Origin: Arthrobacter sp. B6
GTDB taxonomy: Bacteria > Actinomycetota > Actinomycetes > Actinomycetales > Micrococcaceae
NCBI RefSeq assembly: GCF_001663775.1
Contig: NZ_KV467169.1
Coordinates: 1,172,141 to 1,236,140, forward strand
Reading direction: 5' to 3'
DNA: 64,000 bases
The notes under the pieces were generated by a model, which had not been told where the DNA came from, did no database searches, and saw only the letters and a program-made list of their open reading frames with translations. Below, piece after piece: positions 8,178-17,097 of the stretch (position 1 is the stretch's first letter; the number at the start of each line of letters is the position of its first letter). A program made the translations under genes and the position numbers.

Positions 8178-9719
8178 TTGGACTTACGTGAGTACCTGCG
8201 CATCCTGCGCCGCCATTGGATAGCTATCGCAGCCGCCACGCTGATTGGGCTTCTTATCGGAGGCGGCGCTGCAGTCCTTTCGAAGCCGACCTATACCGCT
8301 GAAACACAATTGTTTGTAGCTATCCAAAGTAGCGGCTCTGTTCAAGAGCTTCAGCAGGGTAACACTTTCAGCCAAGCGAGAGTTCAGTCCTACGTTAAGA
8401 CCGTCGGATCTCCGGTGGTCCTGCAACCGGCAATTGATGCCCTCGGCCTGAATACAACGGCCCAAGACCTCGCAACGCGGGTAAAAGCGACCACTGACCT
8501 AAACACTGTCCTGATCAACATTTCGGTCGACGATCAGTCGCCAGTACAAGCAGCAGCTATCGCGCAAGCTGTTGCCAACAGTCTGGTTGATGCCATTGAT
8601 GCTCTTGAAAAACCCAAGAACGGCGGCACAAGTCCTGTAGCTTTGTCAGTCATTACTCCAGCCGTTGCTCCTGAGGCGCCTTCTGCGCCTAACACGCGTC
8701 TATATCTTTTACTGGGCCTTGTCCTTGGACTTGCGGCAGGTATGGCTGTAAGCGTTCTTCGTTCTACAATGGACAACCGGATTCGGGGAGAGGCCGACCT
8801 GCGACGCATAACCGATGCGCCACTACTGGGCGGAATCACATTCGACCCAGAAGCAGTAAAGAAGCCTTTGCTTACCCAGGCTGCTTCGCAGAGTCCACGT
8901 GCTGAATCCTTTCGCCAACTCAGGACAAATCTCCAGTTCGCAGACATTTCAGGCCGGGCGAAAACAGTCCTTGTCACCTCTTCATTACCTGGTGAAGGTA
9001 AGAGCACATCAGCTACGAACCTCGCAATTGCCTTGGCACAAGCTGGCCAAGCAGTGTGCCTCGTCGATGCGGACCTCCGCCGACCCATGGTGAACGAATA
9101 CTTGGGCCTCGATCGTAACGCGGGCCTCACAACTGCTCTTGTCGGGGTTGCAGACGTGAACGATCTGCTTCAGCCCTGGGGCGACGACAATATGTACGTC
9201 CTGACTTCTGGCCAGATACCTCCGAATCCCAGTGAACTTCTTGGGTCCAATGAGATGGCGAGCTTGATAGAACGGTTGGAAGCGAGCTTCGACAGCATCA
9301 TTATCGATGCGCCACCGCTTTTGCCCGTTACAGACGCAGCCGTTTTGTCGCAGCACGTCGGTGGCGTTGTCGTAGTCGTCGGGTCTCACAAGCTGAAGCA
9401 CCAGGACCTCGAGAAGTCGCTTAACGCCCTAAAGATGGTCGGATCCAATCTACTCGGCATCATTTTGAATCGTCTTCCGACCAAAGGTCCCGACTCCTAC
9501 TCGTACAGCTATTACAGTCATAATTCGAAGGACGAGGTTTCTCAAAACAGCCTTCGCACAGCGGCCGTACCCCCCCAGCTTGAAAAACGGATGCGCGCTG
9601 CATCATCCGACAGCGGCGACGATTCCGCAGGGGAATTCGAGCGCGCGATTTATGGCACTAGAGCGTCGACGCCAAGTACTTATCCGGCAAATCGCATCGA
9701 TACAAATTCCCAGCTTTAG
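8178..9719 (+). CDS. Wzz-type chain-length regulator fused to a BY-kinase
   Basis: 513-residue polysaccharide co-polymerase with its tyrosine autokinase in one chain. The N-terminal Wzz domain has TM helices near 15-35 and 175-195. The kinase domain has Walker A (SLPGEGKST, about 269-277), Walker A' (DADLRRP, about 297) and Walker B (IIIDAPPLL, about 373). The tail carries a short tyrosine cluster (YSYSYYSH, about 441-448), the usual autophosphorylation site. The start is TTG 8178, set by the AGGGGGA site at 8164-8170 and the conserved MDLREYLRILRRHW beginning. It would control the length of the Wzy-polymerised chain. No cognate low-molecular-weight phosphatase is in the window. Confidence 0.93.
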   Translation: MDLREYLRILRRHWIAIAAATLIGLLIGGGAAVLSKPTYTAETQLFVAIQSSGSVQELQQGNTFSQARVQSYVKTVGSPVVLQPAIDALGLNTTAQDLATRVKATTDLNTVLINISVDDQSPVQAAAIAQAVANSLVDAIDALEKPKNGGTSPVALSVITPAVAPEAPSAPNTRLYLLLGLVLGLAAGMAVSVLRSTMDNRIRGEADLRRITDAPLLGGITFDPEAVKKPLLTQAASQSPRAESFRQLRTNLQFADISGRAKTVLVTSSLPGEGKSTSATNLAIALAQAGQAVCLVDADLRRPMVNEYLGLDRNAGLTTALVGVADVNDLLQPWGDDNMYVLTSGQIPPNPSELLGSNEMASLIERLEASFDSIIIDAPPLLPVTDAAVLSQHVGGVVVVVGSHKLKHQDLEKSLNALKMVGSNLLGIILNRLPTKGPDSYSYSYYSHNSKDEVSQNSLRTAAVPPQLEKRMRAASSDSGDDSAGEFERAIYGTRASTPSTYPANRIDTNSQL

Positions 9720-9778
9720 ACTTCTTTCAATACGAAGCTTCGCTTATTCGCGGGGGAACAACTAACACAAGGATTAGA

Positions 9779-10723
9779 ATGAAGGCACTAGTAACGGGCG
9801 CTGCTGGATTCATCGGCAGTTCCATAGTCAAAAGGCTGCTTGCGGATGGTCACGAAGTCGTAGGCATTGATTCCTTCACTGACTATTACGACCGAGACCT
9901 CAAGGCCGCTAATGTAAAACGAAACGAAGTCAGTGGTTTCGAATTTGTCGAGCGGGACCTTAATGAAGTCGACCTGACTACGGTGGTTCAGGACGTCGAG
10001 CTTATATTTCACGAAGCAGGTCAGCCTGGAGTCCGAAAGTCTTGGGGTACCGATTTCGAAATATATACCCGCGAAAACGTACAGGCAACACAAAAACTTT
10101 TGGAAGCAGCCAAAGGATCCAAGACACTCAAACGCCTAGTCTATGCTTCTTCTTCCTCGGTCTACGGGAATGCCGAGCGTTATCCCACGACAGAACTTGA
10201 CCGTCCTCAGCCCGTAAGCCCTTATGGGGTTACGAAGCTTGCCGCAGAGCACCTCTGCTCACTTTATGCAAGTAATTTTGGGGTTCCCACAACTTCCCTC
10301 CGCTATTTTACTGTTTACGGTCCGGGACAACGCCCCGACATGGCATTTACACGATTTTTGAAAGCGGCCGAATTGGGAGAAGAAATTCCCCTTTATGGGT
10401 CTGGTGGCCAAATACGTGATTTTACATTCATCGCTGATGTCGTAGAAGCAAACATAAAGGCCGCTCTGAGCGACACTGAACCTGGCACAGTTTACAATGT
10501 GGCTGGCGGCAGTAACGTTTCGATGATTGACGTTCTTGAGATCATAGAAGGCCTCGTAGAATCCCCCCTTCGCGTGAACCGCACTGAAGCAGTTGCAGGG
10601 GACGTTTGGCGCACAGGCGGTTCAACGGAACGCATAACTCAGGACCTCGCATGGTCGCCCACCATCTCAATCGAAAAAGGCATTGCAGCCCAGCTTGACT
10701 GGGTAAGAACTCTACTTAGCTAA
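9779..10723 (+). CDS. NAD-dependent epimerase, UDP-glucuronate 4-epimerase-like
   Basis: 314-residue extended short-chain dehydrogenase/reductase. The Rossmann motif TGAAGFIG is at residues 6-13, the catalytic serine in YASSSSVYG, and the YxxxK pair in SPYGVTKLAAEHL near residue 149. The segment DSFTDYYDRDLK near residue 31 is typical of the UDP-glucuronate/UDP-galacturonate epimerase group rather than GalE. An AAGGA site precedes ATG 9779, 59 bp after the kinase gene. Together with Ugd at 20195 it would convert UDP-GlcA to UDP-GalA for the exopolysaccharide. UDP-glucose 4-epimerase activity remains possible. Confidence 0.85.
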   Translation: MKALVTGAAGFIGSSIVKRLLADGHEVVGIDSFTDYYDRDLKAANVKRNEVSGFEFVERDLNEVDLTTVVQDVELIFHEAGQPGVRKSWGTDFEIYTRENVQATQKLLEAAKGSKTLKRLVYASSSSVYGNAERYPTTELDRPQPVSPYGVTKLAAEHLCSLYASNFGVPTTSLRYFTVYGPGQRPDMAFTRFLKAAELGEEIPLYGSGGQIRDFTFIADVVEANIKAALSDTEPGTVYNVAGGSNVSMIDVLEIIEGLVESPLRVNRTEAVAGDVWRTGGSTERITQDLAWSPTISIEKGIAAQLDWVRTLLS

Positions 10724-10739
10724 CTTCCACGGGAATCAG

Positions 10740-10788
10740 TGATCCTGGTGGTGACCCCGGTATCGCCGGAGTCACCACCCCAGGATCA
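10740..10788. terminator. Long hairpin after the epimerase gene
   Basis: Near-perfect inverted repeat: TGATCCTGGTGGTGAC pairs with GTCACCACCCCAGGATCA (one bulge), with an inner CCGG/CCGG closing a small loop. It begins 17 bp after the stop of the epimerase gene and is followed by a short TTT. Probably a transcription terminator, possibly acting both ways. Confidence 0.65.
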
Positions 10789-10982
10789 TTTGGCGTGCAT
10801 GAAGGATCGGCGTGAGGGCGAAAGTTCTACTCATGTGATCCAACAAGATCGCAACTGCTGCCAGCAACCGAGGTGCGTGGGACATGACGTCAGGCAACGC
10901 GGCTTTTCGGGCTCTTCGTGGTTGATGGGGAATTGAGTTCGTGTCGTTGAAGACAAAGGGGCCCGTGGCCCTGCTGGGATGA

Positions 10983-11201
10983 GTGTGTCTAGCATTCAAC
11001 CTGGAACAGGAGCACGAGCCTTTGAACGAGCCTACCGGGGTCGCCGCCGACGCTGCCACCATCCTTTTCAACCTGCTCCGGTCCAAATACCGCTGGTACT
11101 TCGAAGAAGTAGCGTGCGACCGGCTGTCGTTCTTTGAATCCACGCCCCAGCTGCCGCGCCGCGCCCGCTCGACGAGCCGGCTGCGGATCCTGCTCGTAGA
11201 C
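10983..11201 (+). pseudogene. ISL3 transposase, N-terminal remnant
   Basis: This frame gives EPTGVAADAATILFNL and then WYFEEVACDRLSFF..QLPRRARSTSRLR. These match residues about 19-34 and 95-130 of the intact transposase at 11245-12579 (EPTSPRPDAATAIFNL; VPRRARSTRRLR). About 60 residues, including most of the zinc-finger region, are deleted between the two blocks. The frame then runs into the inverted repeat of the younger element. The matching C-terminus lies at 12646-12753. Confidence 0.65.
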
Positions 11202-11236
11202 GGCTCTTCACGGTTCGTGGCGAAATTTCTGCCGTG
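11202..11236 (+). repeat. Left terminal inverted repeat of intact ISL3 element
   Basis: Begins GGCTCTTCACGGTTCGTGGC; pairs with 12611-12645, with most mismatches in the inner half. Confidence 0.7.
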
Positions 11237-11244
11237 ATGAATGT

Positions 11245-12579
11245 TCATGCCGCAGTTCTGGCGGCACTACGCAACAGGATACGCGTTTTGTAGTTGCGTG
11301 GGTCGGTGAATCCCCGGCCTGTCCTTTTTATGTGCTTGATCGCTGTGTTGTTTGCTTCAACTTTCGCCGTGGTCGCGCCGATGACAATGAGAACTTCGAT
11401 TTCTTTCCACCATCGGCAGATGCTGCGCCAGAGCCGGTGGGTTTCGGGCTGGGAGGCTTGTCCTACTAGGGTCTGCATGCGGTCTTTCGCGGCGGCCGCG
11501 TCGGCGAGGGATCCGGTGGCGAGCAGTGTCCGGAGCTGTTCTTTGACCAGCCAGGCTGCCTGCAGTTTTCCGGTGGCGTCGTCGGTGGCGAACACGGTGT
11601 TGAGCCTGTTCCGTGCCCGGTCTGAGAGTGTGTCGCCGGCCCGCAGGAGCAGGCGCCGGTTGGCCCAGACCGGGTCGATGGAGCGTCCCCGGCGGCCATG
11701 GACCTGCTGGGTGAGTCGTTGCCGGACTTCGGTGAGCATGTCGTTTCCGAGCTTGACCAGGTGGAACGCGTCGACCGTGACCGCGGTGCGCGGGAGCCAC
11801 ATTCGCAGGGCCTTGCGGAACGCCGCTGACGGGTCGATCGCGACGACCTGCATGCCCAGGCGCCATTGAAGGGGCCGGGCGAACAGCCAGTCGCCGACGC
11901 CTTCGCTGTCGCGACCGTCCACGATCCCGAGCACCTGTCCGGTGTCCAGATCGACGATGGTCATCCAGGGTTCGTAGCGTTTCCAGGCTTTGGTGGCTGG
12001 GTCGCGGAAGAACCGCACGGAACGGTAGCGGTGTTCATCGATGCCGAGCATCCGCGGTGCCAGGGCATCGACGTCAGGCAGTGTCAGTGCCGCGGAATCC
12101 AGAGCCTGCTGGACCAGCCACCACGAGACACCGAACGAGGAGGCCGCCTCCGCGGCTGCCCGTCCGGAACCGATCACGGCGGCCACCAGGGCATCGCGGA
12201 GCCGGCGAGTGGATCGGGCGCGGCGCGGGACCTGATTTGTTTCCTCCGTGAATGTCCGCCGCGGGCAAAGGTACTCATCGCAGAAGAATCTCCGTTTGGC
12301 CCAGATCACTTCGACCGGGCCGGCGACAGGGATGTCGCGCAGACGTTGTGGGCGGCGGGAATGCACGCGGGTGCTGATCACACCACAGGCGGGGCAGCCG
12401 GACTCGACAGTGGCTTCGACGCTGACCCGCCGCTGTCCGAATGAGCGGATCTCAGTGTCGGTGACGCGGTAGTCGGGCAGGTTGAAAATGGCGGTGGCAG
12501 CATCGGGGCGCGGGGAAGTAGGCTCGATCAAGGCTCGTAGCTCCTGACTCTTGATGAATGCGTAGAGAACATCCATCAC
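11245..12579 (-). CDS. ISL3-family transposase
   Basis: 444 residues, full family length and apparently intact. It has an N-terminal zinc-finger region (CPACG near residue 58, then FFCDEYLCPRRTF), an HTH-like stretch (ASSFGVSWWLVQQAL) and a DDE catalytic core: first Asp in LGIDEHRYRS, second in VAIDPSAAFRKAL, Glu in KVEANNTAIKHI. The C-terminus LLRSAARTAA is shared with the broken copy at 12646-12753. It starts at ATG 12579, close to the element's right end, and is probably the only gene of the element. Confidence 0.93.
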   Translation of the reverse strand: MMDVLYAFIKSQELRALIEPTSPRPDAATAIFNLPDYRVTDTEIRSFGQRRVSVEATVESGCPACGVISTRVHSRRPQRLRDIPVAGPVEVIWAKRRFFCDEYLCPRRTFTEETNQVPRRARSTRRLRDALVAAVIGSGRAAAEAASSFGVSWWLVQQALDSAALTLPDVDALAPRMLGIDEHRYRSVRFFRDPATKAWKRYEPWMTIVDLDTGQVLGIVDGRDSEGVGDWLFARPLQWRLGMQVVAIDPSAAFRKALRMWLPRTAVTVDAFHLVKLGNDMLTEVRQRLTQQVHGRRGRSIDPVWANRRLLLRAGDTLSDRARNRLNTVFATDDATGKLQAAWLVKEQLRTLLATGSLADAAAAKDRMQTLVGQASQPETHRLWRSICRWWKEIEVLIVIGATTAKVEANNTAIKHIKRTGRGFTDPRNYKTRILLRSAARTAA

Positions 12580-12610
12580 AGCAGGGCTACGAGCCCTTCA
12601 GCTTTCAAGA

Positions 12611-12645
12611 CACGGAATCCGTTTCACCACGAACCACGGAGAGCC
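12611..12645 (-). repeat. Right terminal inverted repeat of intact ISL3 element
   Basis: Reads inward from 12645 as GGCTCTCCGTGGTTCGTGGT and pairs with 11202-11236. Confidence 0.7.
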
Positions 12646-12753
12646 AACAACACGGCGATCAAGAACATCGAGCGAACCGCCCGCGGGTACCGAAACGCCG
12701 CCAATTACAAATCGGATATTCTCTTGAGAAGTGCCGTCCGGACGGCGGCATGA
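12646..12753 (+). pseudogene. ISL3 transposase, C-terminal remnant
   Basis: Directly after the right end of the intact element the plus strand reads NNTAIKNIERTARGYRN, then AANYKSDILLRSAVRTAA and a stop. This aligns residue by residue with the intact C-terminus (NNTAIKHIKRTGRGFTDP, LLRSAARTAA). It lies in the same orientation as the N-terminal piece at 10983-11201, so both belong to one older element. Confidence 0.75.
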
Positions 12754-12809
12754 CGCTCATTCCAGGGATCCAATTCCCGACGAAACCGTGAAGAGCGGCC
12801 ATTCTAGGA

Positions 12810-13005
12810 GAATCGCCAACTGACTCCGCAGGGGCCCGGACCAGGCTCACCGCCGTATCCGCGACCGACGACGCCACTGGGAGGCCGCAAGCCGCCTGGC
12901 TCTCAAAAGGCAGTTCCGAAGCTGCTCACCACCGAATCCATTGTCGACGCGGCACCTCAAAAGAGCGCCTGCCGGCCTTAGTCGAACAAGCCGCGCAGCC
13001 CGATT
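12810..13005 (+). pseudogene. Third ISL3 transposase fragment, frameshifted
   Basis: Nucleotide similarity on the plus strand to the central part of the intact transposase (its segment encoding RARNRLNTVFATDDATGKLQ to VGQASQP). For example CCGACGACGCCAC is identical and GCAGCCTGGCT versus GCCGCCTGGCT follows. The frame is broken by stops and shifts. It lies outside the right end of the older element, so it comes from a third insertion or a rearranged piece. Confidence 0.55.
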
Positions 13006-13141
13006 TGAAGCCCTGCGACTTTCAAGGCTGCGAATTGCTTCATCATGGACACGAAAAGCCGTTATTCACGAAGGCCTAAGCCATTTGACCAGTTCTTCCC
13101 GGCAGCGGATCGAGCGGCACGGCCAGGCTATGGTCACATCT

Positions 13142-14425
13142 TCAAGATCGCACGGTCATAGGGGGAGATCCTTCTAGAAAATTTTCGCGATTCTTCCGGT
13201 GTAGCATAACCCACACTAAGATCGCAGCCGTGGCGGGAACTATCACATTCGTCATATCCCCCCTGAGAAGATTCAATCCCCGAACCAGAAGAATGACTCC
13301 CAACATCCAGGTAATATCATTTGCCGAATCTAGGAACTTTGAGCAAACAAGCAAAAACGCGAGCATCAAAAAGGCCGCGACTGCTGGGGCAAAGTGTCCT
13401 GCGTTTATGTAAGCCTCGCCGAGCAAGCCCGCCGTGGTCTCTGCACCCGTGGTGTAATAACGGTCAGGAGTCAACAGGATGCTACTTAAAACGTTACCGG
13501 GAAGGGGCTTGTCCGGCCATAGGCTTCTGGGAAGTGCAGAAGTCAGTGATGCCAAGTAACTCGATCCCCCGCCGACTCCACCTGCTTCAGCAGAGATTAG
13601 ATCTACTAGGACATCTGCTTGACTGATATCGGTACCGTTCAAGACAGAGCCGCTCTCGACCAGTCCCCGCGTGTTGGCCAAGTAGAAACCTCCGCCTAGG
13701 ACAGGAACCGCAATCAAGGCAACTGTTAGGAGCAGTCGCTGCATGTCCCTTCCAACAGACTGCGTTGAGGCCGCAATCTTCTTCGCGTACAGCGCCAAGA
13801 CCGGAAGTACCGCACCCAAAAATAACCCAGAGCGGCTCCCAGTCAAAGCAGTCACACCAAGTAGTCCTAAAACTAGGATCCACATCAGCAAGGCTTTCAT
13901 GCCCTTGGTCTGCACGGCATGGCATAGCCCCAGAGAAACTAGGACTGGCAGGATGAAATAACCTAGAAGCACAAGAAAGTTGTCCGAAAAAACTGCTTGC
14001 CTAAGTTGCAGAGTTTCAGCAATTCCCACCGTAAGTATCTTTGAAAGGACGGCACCGCCGAATATTATCGAGAGAAGAACGAACACCATCAGGCTGAACC
14101 GATGCGTTCGCACTACCGTCACTGGCGCCCCACGCTGGTCTTGGCGACGGATAATTGCTTGGACACTTAGCGAAAAGAGAATCCAGGTCACTATAACGGC
14201 CACTATTGCAGTCGAGACGGCACCTTCAGAAGCGCTTCGTCGTCCCACAGAGGCAGCTATGTACGTGCTTTCACTCATAGATATATTTAGAACGTCTACG
14301 AGATAAACAACTATGTAGACACTCCCGAAGATCGCGGCAATGTACTTAGCGTTTCGGATCCACAGGCCGACTTGTAGTGCACCGGCCACAATCACACAAA
14401 CTAGGACTACTTGTAGGAATTGCAC
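13142..14425 (-). CDS. wzy: O-antigen/exopolysaccharide polymerase (Wzy-like)
   Basis: 427-residue integral membrane protein with about ten to twelve hydrophobic helices. It carries the polymerase-type periplasmic loop (SALPRSLWPDKPLPGN, about residues 300-316, followed by TTGAETTAGLLGEAYINAG) and a GSRSGLFLG segment near residue 195. In a Wzx/Wzy pathway it joins lipid-linked repeat units outside the membrane. It is last in a five-gene minus-strand operon; its start overlaps the end of the flippase-like gene by 19 bp. Its 3' end borders the ISL3 knot, which may have removed further genes. The sugar linkage cannot be predicted. Confidence 0.85.
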   Translation of the reverse strand: MQFLQVVLVCVIVAGALQVGLWIRNAKYIAAIFGSVYIVVYLVDVLNISMSESTYIAASVGRRSASEGAVSTAIVAVIVTWILFSLSVQAIIRRQDQRGAPVTVVRTHRFSLMVFVLLSIIFGGAVLSKILTVGIAETLQLRQAVFSDNFLVLLGYFILPVLVSLGLCHAVQTKGMKALLMWILVLGLLGVTALTGSRSGLFLGAVLPVLALYAKKIAASTQSVGRDMQRLLLTVALIAVPVLGGGFYLANTRGLVESGSVLNGTDISQADVLVDLISAEAGGVGGGSSYLASLTSALPRSLWPDKPLPGNVLSSILLTPDRYYTTGAETTAGLLGEAYINAGHFAPAVAAFLMLAFLLVCSKFLDSANDITWMLGVILLVRGLNLLRGDMTNVIVPATAAILVWVMLHRKNRENFLEGSPPMTVRS

Positions 14426-15516
14426 GTACGTCTCCGGAATACTAGGATAAAAACAATAATGATCGTCCCAATTACTGCATTCTCGAGAACGATCGCCAGG
14501 CGTGCGTCAATTTGCAGCATAAGTGACAAAGACAGCAAAGAAGCGCCCAACACGCCTGCTATATAGGGAACCCAGTTCAGTTCCACCACATGTGCTAGGC
14601 CCGACATAAAGCCCACGATGGCAGCCAAGAGTGCGCACAGCGCCACAGAAAAGATAATGTGCAATTGGGGAGCGGCTATCGCTGCAACCACGACCAATGC
14701 GGCCCATAAAAATAAAAACTGTATCCCCAGTTGAGCAGCCAAGCGAAGAACGCGTGCACGCCATTCTTGTCGACGAGAGAAAATTAATTGAACCACCAGA
14801 AAGCCCACGGCTCCTTGCACGGCACCATAAGCAATCAATGAATAATGCCACAGTAGGAACTCAGGAGCACCAGCAACCGCAGTGCGGACCCAGTTAACAT
14901 CGTTCCGATAAAACAAAGAGGCCAATAGGCCAAGTAGCACAGACCAAGCCGCGTGACCTGTGAGGAATTCAGGCCTCGAATACCCTAATCGGCGCCTACC
15001 CACTCGAGGACTGAAGAATGATAACGCAGCAATGGCCGTCGTAGCCACGACAGGAGCGGCCTCAGGAATGAGCTTCTCAGCGCCAACACTCGCTACAGCT
15101 GCCGCAACTAGACCAAGAGACCTCACAGCTTGAAAATACTGATATGCCGTTCCTCCCTTGCCCCCCAGCACAATGAGCCCGGAACGCCCTAGGGTGATGC
15201 CTAATATTGCGCCTGAAATCGTAGCGATGACTGCATCGAGTAGGGGGTCTGCAGAAACCACCACGGACAAAACCGAGAGTGCGACCGCAGATGCGGCCAT
15301 GAATGTGGCATTCTTTGCAAGATCCAGATTAGGTTGACGGCCGACTTGGATTACGCTGGACTGCGCCGCTTGGACACCGACCGTGAGGGCAGCTATAAAC
15401 AGGATTAGTCCATTGCTTGCGCCCATAATAGCCGGCAAGAACAGCACCAGGTATACGCCCAGGAACGTTACGCCAGCGAAGGTCATCGCTTGCGCGGCCC
15501 GAACAAATTTAGCCAA
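14407..15516 (-). CDS. Multi-spanning membrane protein, probable Wzx-like flippase
   Basis: 369 residues with roughly ten to eleven hydrophobic helices and little else. Position between a glycosyltransferase/acetyltransferase set and the Wzy polymerase fits the repeat-unit flippase, but it is shorter than most Wzx proteins (400-500 residues) and no diagnostic motif was recognised. It begins MAKFVRAAQAMTFAGVTFLG; the start overlaps the acetyltransferase gene by 8 bp, so translation is likely coupled. The alternative is another polysaccharide-associated membrane protein with the flippase elsewhere. Confidence 0.65.
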   Translation of the reverse strand: MAKFVRAAQAMTFAGVTFLGVYLVLFLPAIMGASNGLILFIAALTVGVQAAQSSVIQVGRQPNLDLAKNATFMAASAVALSVLSVVVSADPLLDAVIATISGAILGITLGRSGLIVLGGKGGTAYQYFQAVRSLGLVAAAVASVGAEKLIPEAAPVVATTAIAALSFFSPRVGRRRLGYSRPEFLTGHAAWSVLLGLLASLFYRNDVNWVRTAVAGAPEFLLWHYSLIAYGAVQGAVGFLVVQLIFSRRQEWRARVLRLAAQLGIQFLFLWAALVVVAAIAAPQLHIIFSVALCALLAAIVGFMSGLAHVVELNWVPYIAGVLGASLLSLSLMLQIDARLAIVLENAVIGTIIIVFILVFRRRTCNSYK

Positions 15517-16006
15517 ATCGAACGACTTCAGAAGTAGAAACTGATTTCGTCACAACACAATTAGCCCCAACGACAGCGTCATCCCCAATCGTGAGGTTGC
15601 CAGCCACCACTGCACCACTATAAATAGTAACATTCCGCCCAATAACCGGGTAATCGCCGTTGCGAGACGATCCTAGAGTCACATTCTGAAAAATGCGCGC
15701 ATCGGCGCCAATTCTCACGCTACGCCCGAGGACAATGCCTGTGGGGTGCGGACATTCAACCGCGCCTTCAAAGGTTACTCCAGTCGAAACATCACTTGAA
15801 AACAACGACAATGTGAGCCATCGGCAAAAAACGTGCAATACACCGCTTGAATTGGCACTGATCCTGAATAGACTAACCGCGACGAGCGAAGGGTTGACAA
15901 GAGTGACGATGAATTTCAACCCGCTAGGCACACTTCGGCCGGAGTTCTGGTAATGGAAACGCGAATCCAATTTCCAATTTGCGACAACCGCGGAAACTGC
16001 ACTCAC
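15509..16006 (-). CDS. Hexapeptide-repeat acetyltransferase (CysE/WcaF-like)
   Basis: 165 residues. The C-terminal half is a left-handed beta-helix of hexapeptide repeats (IVLGRSVRIGADARIFQNVT, VIGRNVTIYSGAVVAGNLTI, IGDDAVVGANCVV), the fold of serine and sugar O-acetyltransferases using acetyl-CoA. The N-terminal 70 residues are hydrophobic or poorly conserved. Start and stop overlap its neighbours by 4 and 8 bp. In this operon it probably acetylates a sugar of the repeat unit in the cytoplasm, complementing the membrane O-acyltransferase at 5296-7485. Confidence 0.85.
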   Translation of the reverse strand: MSAVSAVVANWKLDSRFHYQNSGRSVPSGLKFIVTLVNPSLVAVSLFRISANSSGVLHVFCRWLTLSLFSSDVSTGVTFEGAVECPHPTGIVLGRSVRIGADARIFQNVTLGSSRNGDYPVIGRNVTIYSGAVVAGNLTIGDDAVVGANCVVTKSVSTSEVVRFG

Positions 16007-17097
16007 CAGACGGAACTCACGACTTGTCGGTACGCTTTGTCCAACTCAATGGAACACTCTTTCCAGTCACGGCTGGCGACACGCGAAACTACTGTGGCCG
16101 AGTCATATATGCGTCGAAGCCGATCACCAGCGTCAGCCCGGAGTAACTCTTGTGGATCAAATCGAATGACATCCGAGCCCAGAGCATCTTCCAGGTAGCT
16201 GTGTTGAGTGGACGCTATTCGCAGGCCCATGCAGGCCGCTTCAACATCCGCCTGCGAAACAACTTCAAACCAAGCCGGATTAATATACGCATGTGATAGT
16301 TGCAGGATTGCCATGATTTCCTGATGGCCCTTGGATCCGAGGTAGGTCAAATTTTCGTTGGCAGCAACTGTTGCTAAGAACTCATTGGCATACGCCCGGT
16401 GATTGTCGTTTAGGGAGCCCACGAAGGCAGTCTTTAAGCCAGTACTTGATGCTGCTTTAGCCAAGGCAAGGGAGTTTTTGCGCGGCTCAACGCGGCCGAC
16501 GCTGATGATGTCAAATTCCTTAGTGGCAGTGCCGGTTTCCACAGGCGAGAAAGAGAACCCATTACGAATAATCTTGGCAGGCGTTTGGCCATTGAAATCT
16601 CGTGATAGAGCCTCTGACTCCCCCGAAGCCATAGGGAACACGGTGGCAGCGTCGCGAACTAACCTTTGTTGCAATGCCCTGTAGCGGCCGGGAATAGAGG
16701 CGGCCATTATATTATTTTGCTTCAGGAGCTTAACCTGTTCCCGGAAGCCAATGCCGACTTCTGCCTGGACCCCTACCCGCCTCAGCTGTTTATAAAACTT
16801 ATCGTCACCGTAGGAATACATAGATTTCATTCCATCAAAGGGATGACGAATGGTCGAGATTACGAACGGACGCTTCGAACGACTAGCTATCTTGGCGTAA
16901 TGAAGGTTCTCCCGAGGAGTATCCAAGTTCATCAAATGCACCAAGTCGGAAGGTGTCTTTGCCAGATCGCGAGCAGAAGTAACAACTTCTGAATCCCAGC
17001 CCAGTTCTGTCAGGCCTTGTCTGTATCTATCGACTTTCTTGCTGTCTCCTCCGGGCTTCGTTAATGCATCAGCACGAAGAGCAAATACTACTTTCAC
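16003..17097 (-). CDS. Glycosyltransferase, GT-B fold, family 1/4
   Basis: 364 residues. N-terminal Rossmann half (MKVVFALRADALTKPGGDS, HLMNLDTPREN). The C-terminal nucleotide-sugar domain has FDIISVGRVEPRKNSLALAK near residue 195 and the acidic region PAWFEVVSQADVEAACMG, in the position of the GT4 EX7E motif. Retaining enzyme that would add one sugar to the lipid-linked repeat unit on the cytoplasmic face. Four-base overlaps on both sides place it in the wzx/wzy operon. Donor and acceptor cannot be told from sequence. Confidence 0.87.
   Translation of the reverse strand: MKVVFALRADALTKPGGDSKKVDRYRQGLTELGWDSEVVTSARDLAKTPSDLVHLMNLDTPRENLHYAKIASRSKRPFVISTIRHPFDGMKSMYSYGDDKFYKQLRRVGVQAEVGIGFREQVKLLKQNNIMAASIPGRYRALQQRLVRDAATVFPMASGESEALSRDFNGQTPAKIIRNGFSFSPVETGTATKEFDIISVGRVEPRKNSLALAKAASSTGLKTAFVGSLNDNHRAYANEFLATVAANENLTYLGSKGHQEIMAILQLSHAYINPAWFEVVSQADVEAACMGLRIASTQHSYLEDALGSDVIRFDPQELLRADAGDRLRRIYDSATVVSRVASRDWKECSIELDKAYRQVVSSVW

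Larger units (their letters stand above)
11202..12645 (-). mobile_element. Intact ISL3-family insertion sequence
   Basis: 1444-bp element with one transposase gene on the minus strand and imperfect terminal inverted repeats of about 35 bp that begin GGCTCT, the usual ISL3 end. The left end is GGCTCTTCACGGTTCGTGG and the right end, read inward, GGCTCTCCGTGGTTCGTGG. The flanking octamers (tcgtagac left, aacaacac right) differ, so no 8-bp target duplication is visible. Both flanks lie in the older ISL3 copy, so recombination between related elements may explain this. Confidence 0.8.
10910..12797 (+). mobile_element. Older, decayed ISL3-family element interrupted by a second ISL3 copy
   Basis: Terminal inverted repeats remain: the left end reads GGCTCTTCGTGGTTGATGGG from 10910, the right end (reverse complement from 12797) CGCTCTTCACGGTTTCGTCG. 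Between them are the N-terminal and C-terminal pieces of a plus-strand ISL3 transposase, split by the intact minus-strand element at 11202-12645. About 300 central codons of the old transposase are gone. The 8-bp flanks at the outer ends do not match, so the original target duplication is lost or the ends have rearranged. Confidence 0.7.

Noticed and set aside
10772..10909. C-terminal fragment of an unknown minus-strand gene
   Set aside because: The frame reads smoothly (AAVAILLDHMSRTFALTPIL) between the hairpin and the ISL3 end, but it is only about 45 codons, has no recognised family, and ends inside the hairpin.
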